A DNA stretch of 52,428 bases, from NCBI GenBank assembly GCA_017621975.1, contig JAGARW010000107.1, positions 1 through 52,428 on the forward strand. Direction: 5' to 3'. A program made the position numbers and the translations under genes. The notes beneath the pieces were generated by a model. The model made no database searches, had not been told where the DNA came from, and saw nothing but the letters and a program-made list of their open reading frames with translations. How positions within the stretch are numbered: position 1 is the stretch's first letter; every line of letters begins with the position of its first letter. Positions 41,022 through 48,183 of the stretch are shown piece by piece. Source of the DNA: Lachnospiraceae bacterium (GTDB lineage Bacteria > Bacillota > Clostridia > Lachnospirales > Lachnospiraceae).

Positions 41022-42077
41022 TTAATTTAGTACGTCTTCAATAAAGATTGAATTTTCCTTCAGAAGATCGATTGCTTTTTCTTTAAAAAGCGGCATTTTA
41101 TACTGATCTTTTACAATACGTAAAAGCGGACGTTCCGGAAATCCTTTGTTCTGTCCGGTTACTACCGCGATCTCGCCGGTATTTAAAAGCACCTGACTTC
41201 CTGTCGGATACGCTGCTATAATTTTTAAAAACTCGTCTACTATTGTACCATCAAATTTTATATTTTTAAAGAACTTTAAATATTCTATCGCTTTATATGT
41301 TTTGACACGGCGGCAGCCGATGCCGCAGATCATTTCATCAAACGCATCGCAAACACTGACGACGCTGATTTCTTTTGGAATATCTCTGCGTCGAAACGGA
41401 TAACCGCTGCCGTCCGCTCTTTCATGATGTGATAAAATGATATTCTTGCTGACTTTATCAAGCCATGTTTCCTTTTCGATCGACGAGTAACCATAGACAG
41501 AATGCTTCTTATATTCCGTCTTTTGATTTTCCGGCATACTTTCTATATCAATGTCATACCGTACCGGAATAAAACGAAGCCCAATATCATGAAGCAACGC
41601 TCCGACCGTAATCGCATGAATTATCTTTTGTTCAAATTTAAGGCGAAGTCCTAAAATAGTAGACAAAGAACAGCAGCTTACCGAATGTTCATACAGATCG
41701 GCGCTTCTATCTTTTAATTCTATCATTTCTTCTATTACGACTTCTTCTTTCAGAATATCGTCTATAATATTTAAAGCCGCGTCGCTCAGCCTTTGAAGTT
41801 CTCCGTTTTCCTGATAAATATGCTTTTCCAGTACATTCTTTACTTCGTTTTTAAATTTCTGATGTACTTCTTTTTTTACCGCATAAATTTCTTCCGGTTT
41901 TCTGATTGCTTTATCCTCTTTAACAAAAACATGAGTAATGCCAAGCTCTGCAATTTTTTCAATATATTCTTTTTTCAGTACGGTTCCTTCCTCTAAAAGA
42001 ATCTGATATTCTGACGTCATGATCGGATTTGCTAATATTTCTCCGCCTTTCATATCGTTTACACTGCATTTTTTCAT
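41022..42077 (-). CDS. HD-GYP domain protein, probable cyclic-di-GMP phosphodiesterase
   Basis: The 351-residue cytoplasmic protein has an N-terminal helical segment resembling the region that precedes HD-GYP domains, then metal-site motifs: LLHDIGLRF (HD pair) and HHERADGSGYP (the HD-GYP signature). HD-GYP enzymes hydrolyse cyclic di-GMP to GMP or pGpG. A C-terminal region with a DUF3391/S1-like fold may follow (TGSQVLLNTGEIAVVTGQNKG). It is preceded closely by the DUF4446 gene (five bases), with a weak ribosome-binding site, so translation may be coupled. The activity is inferred from the motifs. Confidence 0.85.
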   Translation of the reverse strand: MKKCSVNDMKGGEILANPIMTSEYQILLEEGTVLKKEYIEKIAELGITHVFVKEDKAIRKPEEIYAVKKEVHQKFKNEVKNVLEKHIYQENGELQRLSDAALNIIDDILKEEVVIEEMIELKDRSADLYEHSVSCCSLSTILGLRLKFEQKIIHAITVGALLHDIGLRFIPVRYDIDIESMPENQKTEYKKHSVYGYSSIEKETWLDKVSKNIILSHHERADGSGYPFRRRDIPKEISVVSVCDAFDEMICGIGCRRVKTYKAIEYLKFFKNIKFDGTIVDEFLKIIAAYPTGSQVLLNTGEIAVVTGQNKGFPERPLLRIVKDQYKMPLFKEKAIDLLKENSIFIEDVLN

Positions 42078-42082
42078 TTAGC

Positions 42083-42598
42083 TTATTCTTCTTCTCCCAT
42101 TGCCATTAAAAGCGCCTGCTCTTCTTCTTCCCCTAACGAAATCTCACATTTTCCTTCATGAATCTCCTTCGTATAAGAATAGCAGCCGTCACTGCTGTGT
42201 ACAGAATTGATAATAAACCCATCGTTACGTTTATTGAGAAGAGCTAAGCTAAAGCTCAGCTTTCCTCCCATCTGCTGAAATGCGTCATATTTTACAATTC
42301 CACATTTCTGATAAGTATATTCCATATTATAGAATAATTTTCTAATATCTTTTTTATTTTTTTCCGCTTCTTTTTTAAGAACACTGTTATCTTCAAAAAT
42401 CTGACCGATCTCTTTTTCTAAGCTTTTCGCATCCTTTCCTTTCATAAATTTCTCATATCTTTTTTTTAGTTTGGATAATTTTGTTATTTGTACAATGATA
42501 AGAATAAACAATACAATAATCAACGCTGCCATTGCAATTAGAATATAAGCAATATCAAGAGAACCAAGTCCTATACTTTCAAGTAATGCACTAGACAT
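42083..42598 (-). CDS. DUF4446 family membrane protein
   Basis: This 171-residue protein starts at 42598 after a strong CGGAGGA site; the frame to 42625 adds a segment without one. One N-terminal membrane helix (IAYILIAMAALIIVLFILIIVQI) is followed by a coiled-coil-like segment (KLKKRYEKFMKGKDAKSLEKEIGQIFEDNSVLKKEAEKNKKDIRKLF) and a compact domain with FSLALLNKRNDGFIINSVHSSDGCYSYTKEI. The family is common beside parAB in Clostridia but has no known role. The position suggests a link to chromosome or envelope upkeep, as inference. Confidence 0.8.
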   Translation of the reverse strand: MSSALLESIGLGSLDIAYILIAMAALIIVLFILIIVQITKLSKLKKRYEKFMKGKDAKSLEKEIGQIFEDNSVLKKEAEKNKKDIRKLFYNMEYTYQKCGIVKYDAFQQMGGKLSFSLALLNKRNDGFIINSVHSSDGCYSYTKEIHEGKCEISLGEEEEQALLMAMGEEE

Positions 42599-42625
42599 AA
42601 TCTTCCTCCGTATCTCATAATCCAT

Positions 42626-43519
42626 TTATCTCACAATCAATTCAACGAGTCTGTCAAAATCTTCATGTGAAAAAAATTCAATTTCAATTTTTCCGCTTCC
42701 GTTGTCCTTTGCAGAAATATTGACCTTTGTACCGAGAGATTCTTTTATCTTCTCCGCCGTACTTTGATAAATATATTCCAGACTCTTATTTTTTTCAACC
42801 TTTGCTTTTTCTGTTTTTGGCTTGTTTAAATTTTTTACAAGCTTTTCAACATCACGCACACTCATTTTTTCATCAAATATACGCTGTGCGATCATATACT
42901 GCTGTTCCGGATCTTCGATTGAAAGAATTGCTCTCGCATGTCCTGTAGAAATCATTTCATCAATGACCATCTGCTGTACTTCATCGCAAAGTTTTAAAAG
43001 TCTCATAGAATTGGTGACTGCTGTTCTGCTTTTAGAAACGCGCTCCGCTACCTCATCCTGCTTCAAATTAAATTCTGTCAGCAGTCTCTTGTATGCCTGC
43101 GCTTCTTCGATCGGATTTAAATTTTCTCTTTGAATATTTTCAATTAAAGAAATTTCTACAATTTCCTGATCCGTATAATCACGAATAATAACCGGCACTT
43201 CTTTCAAACCTGCCAGTTTTGCCGCACGCCATCTTCTCTCTCCCGCAATGATCTCATAATGATCTTTACGGTCCTGTACAAGAATCGGCTGAAGAAGTCC
43301 GAACTGCTTAATAGAATCTGCCAACTCCTGAAGCGCATCTTCATCAAAATTTTTACGAGGCTGCTCCCTATTCGGTTCTACCATTGTAATCTTTACGATC
43401 GTTTCGGCACCTTTTTCCTCGTTTTTTTCTACCCCGTTTTTCTTTCTGCTATTTAATTCTCCACCGATTGCATTCGGAATCAGAGAATCCAAACCTTTGC
43501 CTAACCCTCTCGCTGCCAT
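42626..43519 (-). CDS. parB: Chromosome partitioning protein ParB (Spo0J type)
   Basis: This 297-residue CTPase-clamp protein has the ParB N-terminal motif GERRWRAAKLAG (CTP binding; GERRWRA is the hallmark), a helix-turn-helix for parS (DEVAERVSKSRTAVTNSMRLLKL) and a C-terminal dimerisation region. It should load at the parS sites located 1-2 kb away at 44515-44580 and spread along DNA to organise the origin. It follows parA by four bases. Confidence 0.96.
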   Translation of the reverse strand: MAARGLGKGLDSLIPNAIGGELNSRKKNGVEKNEEKGAETIVKITMVEPNREQPRKNFDEDALQELADSIKQFGLLQPILVQDRKDHYEIIAGERRWRAAKLAGLKEVPVIIRDYTDQEIVEISLIENIQRENLNPIEEAQAYKRLLTEFNLKQDEVAERVSKSRTAVTNSMRLLKLCDEVQQMVIDEMISTGHARAILSIEDPEQQYMIAQRIFDEKMSVRDVEKLVKNLNKPKTEKAKVEKNKSLEYIYQSTAEKIKESLGTKVNISAKDNGSGKIEIEFFSHEDFDRLVELIVR

Positions 43520-43523
43520 ATGC

Positions 43524-44291
43524 TTAATGATCCTTTCTACTAATTACTTCATCTGCCAATAACATATACGCTTCCGCACCTGCCGATTTTGGATCATATA
43601 TTTGAATCGGCATTCCATAACTAGGTGCCTCCGCCAACCGAATATTTCTCGGAATGATTGTCTTATATACATTTTGTTGTAAATTGCTTTTCACATTTTC
43701 CACAACCTGATTAGAAAGATTGGTACGGGAGTCGAACATCGTAAAAACAACGCCCTCCATATCCAGCTCCGGATTCAATCTTTCTTTTACAAGATTGACC
43801 GTATGTATCAACTGGCTCAATCCTTCCAATGCATAATATTCGCATTGGATCGGTACAAGAACCGTATCTGCCGCCGTCATTGCATTGACTGTCAGCATAC
43901 TAAGGGACGGCGGACAATCTATAATAATAAAATCATAGGAATCCTTTACCCAATCAATTTCATTTCGTAATATATATTCCTTTCGTTCAACTCCGATCAA
44001 CTCTATCTCCGCCGCTGCCAGATTTACATTTGACGGTAAAACGGAAACTCTTTCAATAACATTTTTAATGATACAATCCTGTATGGAGCATTCTCCTAAA
44101 ATTAATTCATATATTGTATTTTCTAAATTATTCTTATCAATACCAAATCCACTTGTTGCATTTCCCTGTGGATCTGTATCGATCATCAATACCTTTTTTC
44201 CTTTTGCAGCAAGCGAAGCTGATAAATTAATAGATGTTGTTGTTTTTCCTACGCCGCCTTTTTGATTGGCGATTGCTATAATTCTTCCCAT
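43524..44291 (-). CDS. parA: Chromosome partitioning ATPase ParA (Soj)
   Basis: This 255-residue protein has a deviant Walker A box KGGVGKTTTS at 11-20, Walker A' DTDPQGNATSG and Walker B IIIDCPPSLSMLT. It drives origin segregation together with ParB and can affect DnaA in relatives. I start at the ATG at 44291, preceded by GGAAGG; the frame extends to 44315. It heads the parA-parB-DUF4446-HD-GYP-serS-DUF3881 unit, with a promoter at 44356-44384. Confidence 0.96.
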   Translation of the reverse strand: MGRIIAIANQKGGVGKTTTSINLSASLAAKGKKVLMIDTDPQGNATSGFGIDKNNLENTIYELILGECSIQDCIIKNVIERVSVLPSNVNLAAAEIELIGVERKEYILRNEIDWVKDSYDFIIIDCPPSLSMLTVNAMTAADTVLVPIQCEYYALEGLSQLIHTVNLVKERLNPELDMEGVVFTMFDSRTNLSNQVVENVKSNLQQNVYKTIIPRNIRLAEAPSYGMPIQIYDPKSAGAEAYMLLADEVISRKDH

Positions 44292-44355
44292 TATGCTACC
44301 TTCCATTTGTTTCACTTATAGATATTTTTTCAAATATTTTTTCTCATTAACGCTT

Positions 44356-44384
44356 ATTATATCACGTTCTCTTTATAGAATCTA
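44356..44384 (-). promoter_or_regulatory. Promoter of the parAB operon
   Basis: On the minus strand an extended -10 (TG, one base, TATAAT at 44356-44361) has a weak -35 TAGATT at 44379-44384. It lies between parA and the parS sites. Confidence 0.55.
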
Positions 44385-44446
44385 TAAATTAATCGATAAA
44401 AAATGCGTGAACTCCTCATGGTTTTTATGAATACACACAATGAAAA

Positions 44447-44489
44447 TGTTTCACGCTGTTTGTTTTTTTTAATAAAAAATGTTTCACGG
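44447..44489 (+). repeat. Two parS-like half-sites
   Basis: TGTTTCACG occurs at 44447-44455 and 44480-44488, 33 bases apart and in the same orientation as the left half of both full parS sites. The second halves are lost (CTGTTT and GATTAC follow). Confidence 0.55.
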
Positions 44490-44514
44490 ATTACTTTACA
44501 ATATCTTGGGTAAA

Positions 44515-44530
44515 CGTTTCACGTGAAACA
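44515..44530. promoter_or_regulatory. parS site 1
   Basis: CGTTTCACGTGAAACA differs from the consensus TGTTTCACGTGAAACA at one position. It should be a ParB loading site, about 1 kb from the end of parB. Confidence 0.9.
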
Positions 44531-44564
44531 TCTATATCTTGTAAATTAATTTTATTACAAATAA

Positions 44565-44580
44565 TGTTTCACGTGAAACA
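44565..44580. promoter_or_regulatory. parS site 2
   Basis: TGTTTCACGTGAAACA is the exact Firmicutes parS consensus. It sits five bases from the end of the response regulator gene. Confidence 0.95.
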
Positions 44581-44585
44581 TAATT

Positions 44586-45227
44586 TTATATTTCAACTAG
44601 ATTATTTTTTATTGCAAATACTGCCGCTTGTGTACGATCAGCAACATCAATTTTCTTAAAAATACTCGAAATATGATTTTTTACAGTTCTTTCACTTATA
44701 TTCATTGCCTCGCCTATTTCTTTATTGAACATACCCCTCGCTACCAAGATTAGAACCTCTAACTCACGTTTCGTAAGGGCATCAATTTTTTCTTGACTAT
44801 CACTTCTCGCAATCAATCTGGAATTCAATAACGGAATCAAATCAGGTTGAATATAAGACTCGTCATTAATCACTGCATTAATTGCTTTCTTTAATTCTGC
44901 GGAGCCGGAATTTTTTAACAGATAACCGTCTACCCCGATATCAACCGCTTTCACAAGATAATCTATTTCATTATGAACAGTTAAGATCAATACCTTAACG
45001 GGAATTTTCTTATTTCTGATTTCTTTTAAAACTTCAATACCATTTTTATTCGGCATATTAATATCAAGAAGTAAAACCTGTGGAATTGTATTTTCTAAAA
45101 TAGAAAGGCATTCTTCTCCATCGTTTGCTTCCGCAATAATTTCAATATCCCCATCAAATTCAAGCAACTGCCTGATTCCTTCTCTTATCATAATATGATC
45201 ATCCGCAATCATAACTTTAATACTCAT
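44586..45227 (-). CDS. NarL/DegU-type response regulator
   Basis: The 213-residue regulator has an N-terminal receiver (acidic DD at 9-10, phosphoacceptor Asp55 in LLLDINMP, Lys near residue 105) and a C-terminal LuxR helix-turn-helix (ALTKRELEVLILVARGMFNKEIGEAMNISERTVKNHISSIFKKI). A GAGGAGG site precedes the ATG at 45227. Its likely partner is the soluble kinase at 45691-46374, upstream and in the same orientation, though a 460-base repeat region separates them. The targets are not evident. Family certain; pairing inferred from closeness. Confidence 0.92.
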   Translation of the reverse strand: MSIKVMIADDHIMIREGIRQLLEFDGDIEIIAEANDGEECLSILENTIPQVLLLDINMPNKNGIEVLKEIRNKKIPVKVLILTVHNEIDYLVKAVDIGVDGYLLKNSGSAELKKAINAVINDESYIQPDLIPLLNSRLIARSDSQEKIDALTKRELEVLILVARGMFNKEIGEAMNISERTVKNHISSIFKKIDVADRTQAAVFAIKNNLVEI

Positions 45228-45256
45228 AGATGCCTCCTCTTTTCCGTCTGTAATCC

Positions 45257-45405
45257 GCGCTTACGCGCTCCTCATGCCGCTTTCGCGTCATACTTGCTCG
45301 TTAATGGATGCAGGAAAAACAAATGCCCGCAGGCTTCGCCTTTTTAGCACTCCGCAGCGCAGCTCAAAAGCTTGCGCTTTTTTCGCTGTATGGGCTTCGC
45401 CCTAT
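45257..45405. repeat. Tandem repeat unit 1 (149 bases)
   Basis: This 149-base unit is repeated almost exactly at 45423-45570 with about four changes. It is rich in small hairpins such as GCGCTTACGCGC, AGGCTTCGCCT and GGGCTTCGCCC. A continuous frame crosses both copies but shows no protein-like constraint and no ribosome-binding site. Confidence 0.85.
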
Positions 45406-45422
45406 ATTATACTCGCAAGTTT

Positions 45423-45570
45423 GCGCTTACGCGCTTCTCATGCCGCTTCGCGTCATACTTGCTCGTTAATGGGTGCAGGAAAAACAAATGCCCGCAGGCT
45501 TCGCCTTTCTAGCACTCCGCAGCGCAGCTCAAAAGCTTGCGCTTTTTTCGCTGTATGGGCTTCGCCCTAT
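45423..45570. repeat. Tandem repeat unit 2 (148 bases)
   Basis: This copy is about 97% identical to unit 1 (differences: CTCCTCA/CTTCTCA, one T lost, ATGGATG/ATGGGTG, TTTTTAG/TTTCTAG). The 17 bases between the copies (TATTATACTCGCAAGTT) are unique. Confidence 0.85.
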
Positions 45571-45664
45571 CAAGAAATGAAAAATCAAAGCTGTCTAAAA
45601 GCTGACGCTTTCAGCCCGCTTCATTTTTTCATTTCTTGGCACTGCTCATTGCCTGCACCCATTA
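45467..45664. repeat. Possible small IR-bounded (MITE-like) element
   Basis: TAATGGGTGCAGG (45467-45479) inside repeat unit 2 has an exact inverted copy at 45652-45664. The enclosed 198 bases include the end of unit 2 and a second, nested inverted repeat. No transposase or obvious target-site duplication is visible. Confidence 0.45.
45571..45638. repeat. Large inverted repeat after unit 2
   Basis: CAAGAAATGAAAAA (45571-45584) and its complement TTTTTCATTTCTTG (45625-45638) form a 14-base stem. The loop holds a further GCTG...CAGC hairpin. Depending on direction it could stop transcription between the kinase and regulator genes. Confidence 0.7.
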
Positions 45665-45690
45665 TATCATAAACTTTGAAAACACAAAAA

Positions 45691-46374
45691 CTATTTCTGC
45701 TTTGGTATCACAACATTAATTTTTGTTCCCTTTCCGGGAGCAGTTTCTATTATCAAATTACCGCCAAGTAATTTTACACGTTCCTCCAAAATCAAAAGTC
45801 CAAAATGGCGTTCCTTTTTCTTTGCTTCTGACAAATCAAAACCAATTCCATCATCTTTAATCTCTAAAATAATTTCATCGCTTCTATTTTTTAATACAAC
45901 GCTCATTCTCTTTGCTTTAGAATGCTTACATATATTTTGGATACTTTCCTGTATAATTCTAAAAAGAGCAAGCATCATAGATTCCTTTATTGAGTCATGA
46001 TCGTCCACAACAATTTCATCCAGATCAAGGCTAATTGTAATATCAAAAGATTCTTTTAATTTATCGCAAATCTGCTCTACTGCTTCTTTAAGCCCAAGAT
46101 CATCAAACGTCATCGGACGGAGATCAAATATCGTATTTCTGATTTCTTCAATAATAGAATTAATACTTTTGCTAATGAGGGCAAGTTCCAGTTTTGCCTG
46201 AATCACATCCCTGTCAATATACATAGAGGCAAGCTCCAGCCTATGAATAAGAGAGGCAAGATTTTGAAGAGAAGTATCATGCAGATCTCTTGCAATTCGT
46301 TTCCGATCAAGCTCCTGTATATCAAAATATAATTCTTTACTATCTTCTTTTATCTTATCTTCTGTTTTCAGCAT
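45691..46374 (-). CDS. Soluble HisKA_3-type sensor histidine kinase (DegS-like)
   Basis: About 228 residues, short for a kinase. A helical N-terminus leads directly to the HisKA_3 motif RKRIARDLHDTSLQNL with phosphoacceptor His32, and then an HATPase domain (ICKHSKAKRMSVVL, DDGIGFD, GLLILEERVKLLGG). There is no membrane helix or separate sensor domain, so it should act in the cytoplasm, perhaps with an accessory sensor. The start is uncertain: ATGs at 46380 and 46374 and a TTG at 46389 are possible; GGAG spacing favours 46374. It is divergent from the hydrolase-like gene. Confidence 0.88.
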   Translation of the reverse strand: MLKTEDKIKEDSKELYFDIQELDRKRIARDLHDTSLQNLASLIHRLELASMYIDRDVIQAKLELALISKSINSIIEEIRNTIFDLRPMTFDDLGLKEAVEQICDKLKESFDITISLDLDEIVVDDHDSIKESMMLALFRIIQESIQNICKHSKAKRMSVVLKNRSDEIILEIKDDGIGFDLSEAKKKERHFGLLILEERVKLLGGNLIIETAPGKGTKINVVIPKQK

Positions 46375-46420
46375 TTTCATTTTCTCCAAAATAAATCATT
46401 TTTCTACAAAAAGCTAGACC

Positions 46421-46449
46421 TTGCCACTTGTTTCTATTTCTTATATAAT
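46421..46449 (+). promoter_or_regulatory. Promoter of the hydrolase-like gene
   Basis: -35 TTGCCA (46421-46426), a 17-base spacer and a perfect -10 TATAAT (46444-46449) lie 45 bases upstream of the start at 46495. Confidence 0.75.
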
Positions 46450-46494
46450 AAAAGAAAAACTTGCGATATACTTTACATGAAAAAGAGGTTTCTT

Positions 46495-47442
46495 ATGAAC
46501 AAAAATCATATTAAAACAATGACTTTTATAGCCGGAACAGCAGTAGCGGCCATCCATATTTTAAATCGTATTCAATATTCTCTGTCTACTGTAAAAGACA
46601 TTCTTTCCTCAACAGAAAATAATTACTATGAATGGCGCTTTGGAAAAATCCGTTATCTCAAAAAAGGAAACGGAACACCTCTTCTTCTCGTTCACGATTT
46701 AAATGTCGGAAGTTCCTCTTATGAATTTCACAAAATCATCGATCAGTTGTCCAAACAATATGAAGTTTATGCGATCGACATGCTCGGCTATGGTTTGTCC
46801 GACAAACCAAATATGACTTATACAAGTTTTCTTTATGTACAGCTTTTGACAGACTTTATCAAAACAATTATCGGTAAAAAGACAGATATTATTGCAACAG
46901 GAGACGCTTCTTCCCTTGTTATCACAACCTGTCATAATAATCCTGAAGTATTTAATAGAATCGTACTGATCAATCCGCAAAGCCTTTATCAGCTTAACCT
47001 GATTCCGTCCAAGCAGACACGGGCGTTAAAGTTACTTATTGATACGCCTGTCATTGGAACCTTTGTTTACAATATCATTACAACAAAATATTCTTTTTTT
47101 AATACATTCCGCAAATATTATTTTTCAGATGCCTCTAAGATCGATGAAGCGGATATTTATGCCTACATGGAAGCCAGTCATTTACATGATTATAATTCCA
47201 AATTTTCATTTTCGAGCCATATTGGCAGATATATGAATTTGAATATTCTTCATGCACTGAAAGAAATCAATCATAGTATTTTTATCATTGCCGGTCAAGA
47301 AAAAAAGGATATTCATACGATCGTAGAAAATTATCTATATTATAATACTTCAATCGAGGCAGCTTATATAGAAAATACAAAACAATTTCCTCATATGGAA
47401 GCCCCTGAAAAAATATTAAACCAACTTGAAATATTACTTTAA
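46495..47442 (+). CDS. Membrane-anchored alpha/beta-hydrolase-fold protein with altered catalytic residues
   Basis: The 315-residue protein starts at 46495, where a AAGAGG site is well spaced; the upstream ATG at 46477 has none. An N-terminal helix (MTFIAGTAVAAIHIL) is followed by an MhpC-like hydrolase fold: LLLVHDLN, YAIDMLGYGLSDKP, and IATGDASSLVITT. At the nucleophile elbow the expected serine position holds Ala138 (GDASS in place of GHSLG). The usual final GH motif reads KQFPHMEAPE, with Gln297 in place of histidine. It may be a pseudoenzyme or bind a ligand. It converges with rsmG; the stop codons overlap by four bases. Confidence 0.8.
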   Translation: MNKNHIKTMTFIAGTAVAAIHILNRIQYSLSTVKDILSSTENNYYEWRFGKIRYLKKGNGTPLLLVHDLNVGSSSYEFHKIIDQLSKQYEVYAIDMLGYGLSDKPNMTYTSFLYVQLLTDFIKTIIGKKTDIIATGDASSLVITTCHNNPEVFNRIVLINPQSLYQLNLIPSKQTRALKLLIDTPVIGTFVYNIITTKYSFFNTFRKYYFSDASKIDEADIYAYMEASHLHDYNSKFSFSSHIGRYMNLNILHALKEINHSIFIIAGQEKKDIHTIVENYLYYNTSIEAAYIENTKQFPHMEAPEKILNQLEILL

Positions 47443-48182
47443 TGTAATGGTTCTTTTGAAGGAAGCCCCGCTTTTCTCGGAAATTTTTTAGGGGTTTCCT
47501 TTTCTTTTTGAAATAAGACAATCGTCCTGTTTATATCGGAATTCGGAAGTAAAAAATCTTTCCGGCTGACCAGACGGCAGCCTAATAAATTAACTGCCTT
47601 TTTTCCGATTTCTAATTCTTCCGTTACTTTTTCTGATTTATAAGGACCAAAAACTCCTCCTACCTTAACGAAAGGAATGCAATATTCCGAAAGAGTAGCT
47701 AAATTTGCTACCGCTCTCGAAACACAAATATCATATGTTTCACGCAGCTTATCCGGTTTTGCAAAATCCTCCGCTCTGCCATGAACCGCCTCTATCTCTG
47801 TCAACTCAAGCTGCTCTATCACTTCATTTAAAAAATCAACTCTTTTCTTTAAAGAATCAAGAAGCGTAATTTTAAGATTCGGAAAAGCTATTTTCAAAGG
47901 AATACCAGGAAAACCCGCCCCGGTACCAACGTCAATCAAAGTAAAATATTTTGATAAATCTATACATGAAGCAATGGAAAGGCTGTCAACAAAATGCTTT
48001 TTTATAACTTCCTCATATTCTGTAATCGCCGTCAGATTCATTACTTTATTTTTTTCAATAAGAAGTTCATAATACTTTAAAAACTGACATATCTGTCGTT
48101 TTTCTAAAAAAATAGAAAAAACAGATAAATCCTTTTCAAAAAAAGCTGTATCATATTTTTTAAGCAAATCCATTGTAATCAT
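47439..48182 (-). CDS. rsmG: 16S rRNA (guanine-N7-)-methyltransferase RsmG
   Basis: This 247-residue SAM-dependent enzyme methylates G527 of 16S rRNA. The GidB family pattern is clear: LTAITEYEEVIKKHFVDSLS, LIDVGTGAGFPGIPLKIAFP (SAM site) and VHGRAEDFAKPDKLRETYDICVSRAVANLATLSEYCIPFVK. It starts two bases after the mnmG stop, as is usual in this cluster; the ATG at 48182 or the one three codons later could be used. Its 3' end contains an opposite-strand terminator for the hydrolase gene. Confidence 0.96.
   Translation of the reverse strand: MITMDLLKKYDTAFFEKDLSVFSIFLEKRQICQFLKYYELLIEKNKVMNLTAITEYEEVIKKHFVDSLSIASCIDLSKYFTLIDVGTGAGFPGIPLKIAFPNLKITLLDSLKKRVDFLNEVIEQLELTEIEAVHGRAEDFAKPDKLRETYDICVSRAVANLATLSEYCIPFVKVGGVFGPYKSEKVTEELEIGKKAVNLLGCRLVSRKDFLLPNSDINRTIVLFQKEKETPKKFPRKAGLPSKEPLH
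47459..47501 (+). terminator. Plus-strand terminator inside the rsmG 3' end
   Basis: AAGGAAGCCCC pairs with GGGGTTTCCTT (11 pairs, one G-U) around a 21-base loop, followed by TTCTTTTT on the plus strand. It ends the hydrolase-like gene transcript within rsmG codons. Confidence 0.75.
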
Positions 48183-48183
48183 A

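Noticed and set aside
45257-45570. CRISPR-like direct repeats
   Set aside because: Only two 149-base units separated by 17 bases occur; the sizes do not fit a CRISPR array and no cas genes are near.
45274-45672. 132-codon open frame across the tandem repeats
   Set aside because: It follows the repeat structure, has no ribosome-binding site and repeats itself with the unit; it is open only because the unit lacks stops in that frame.
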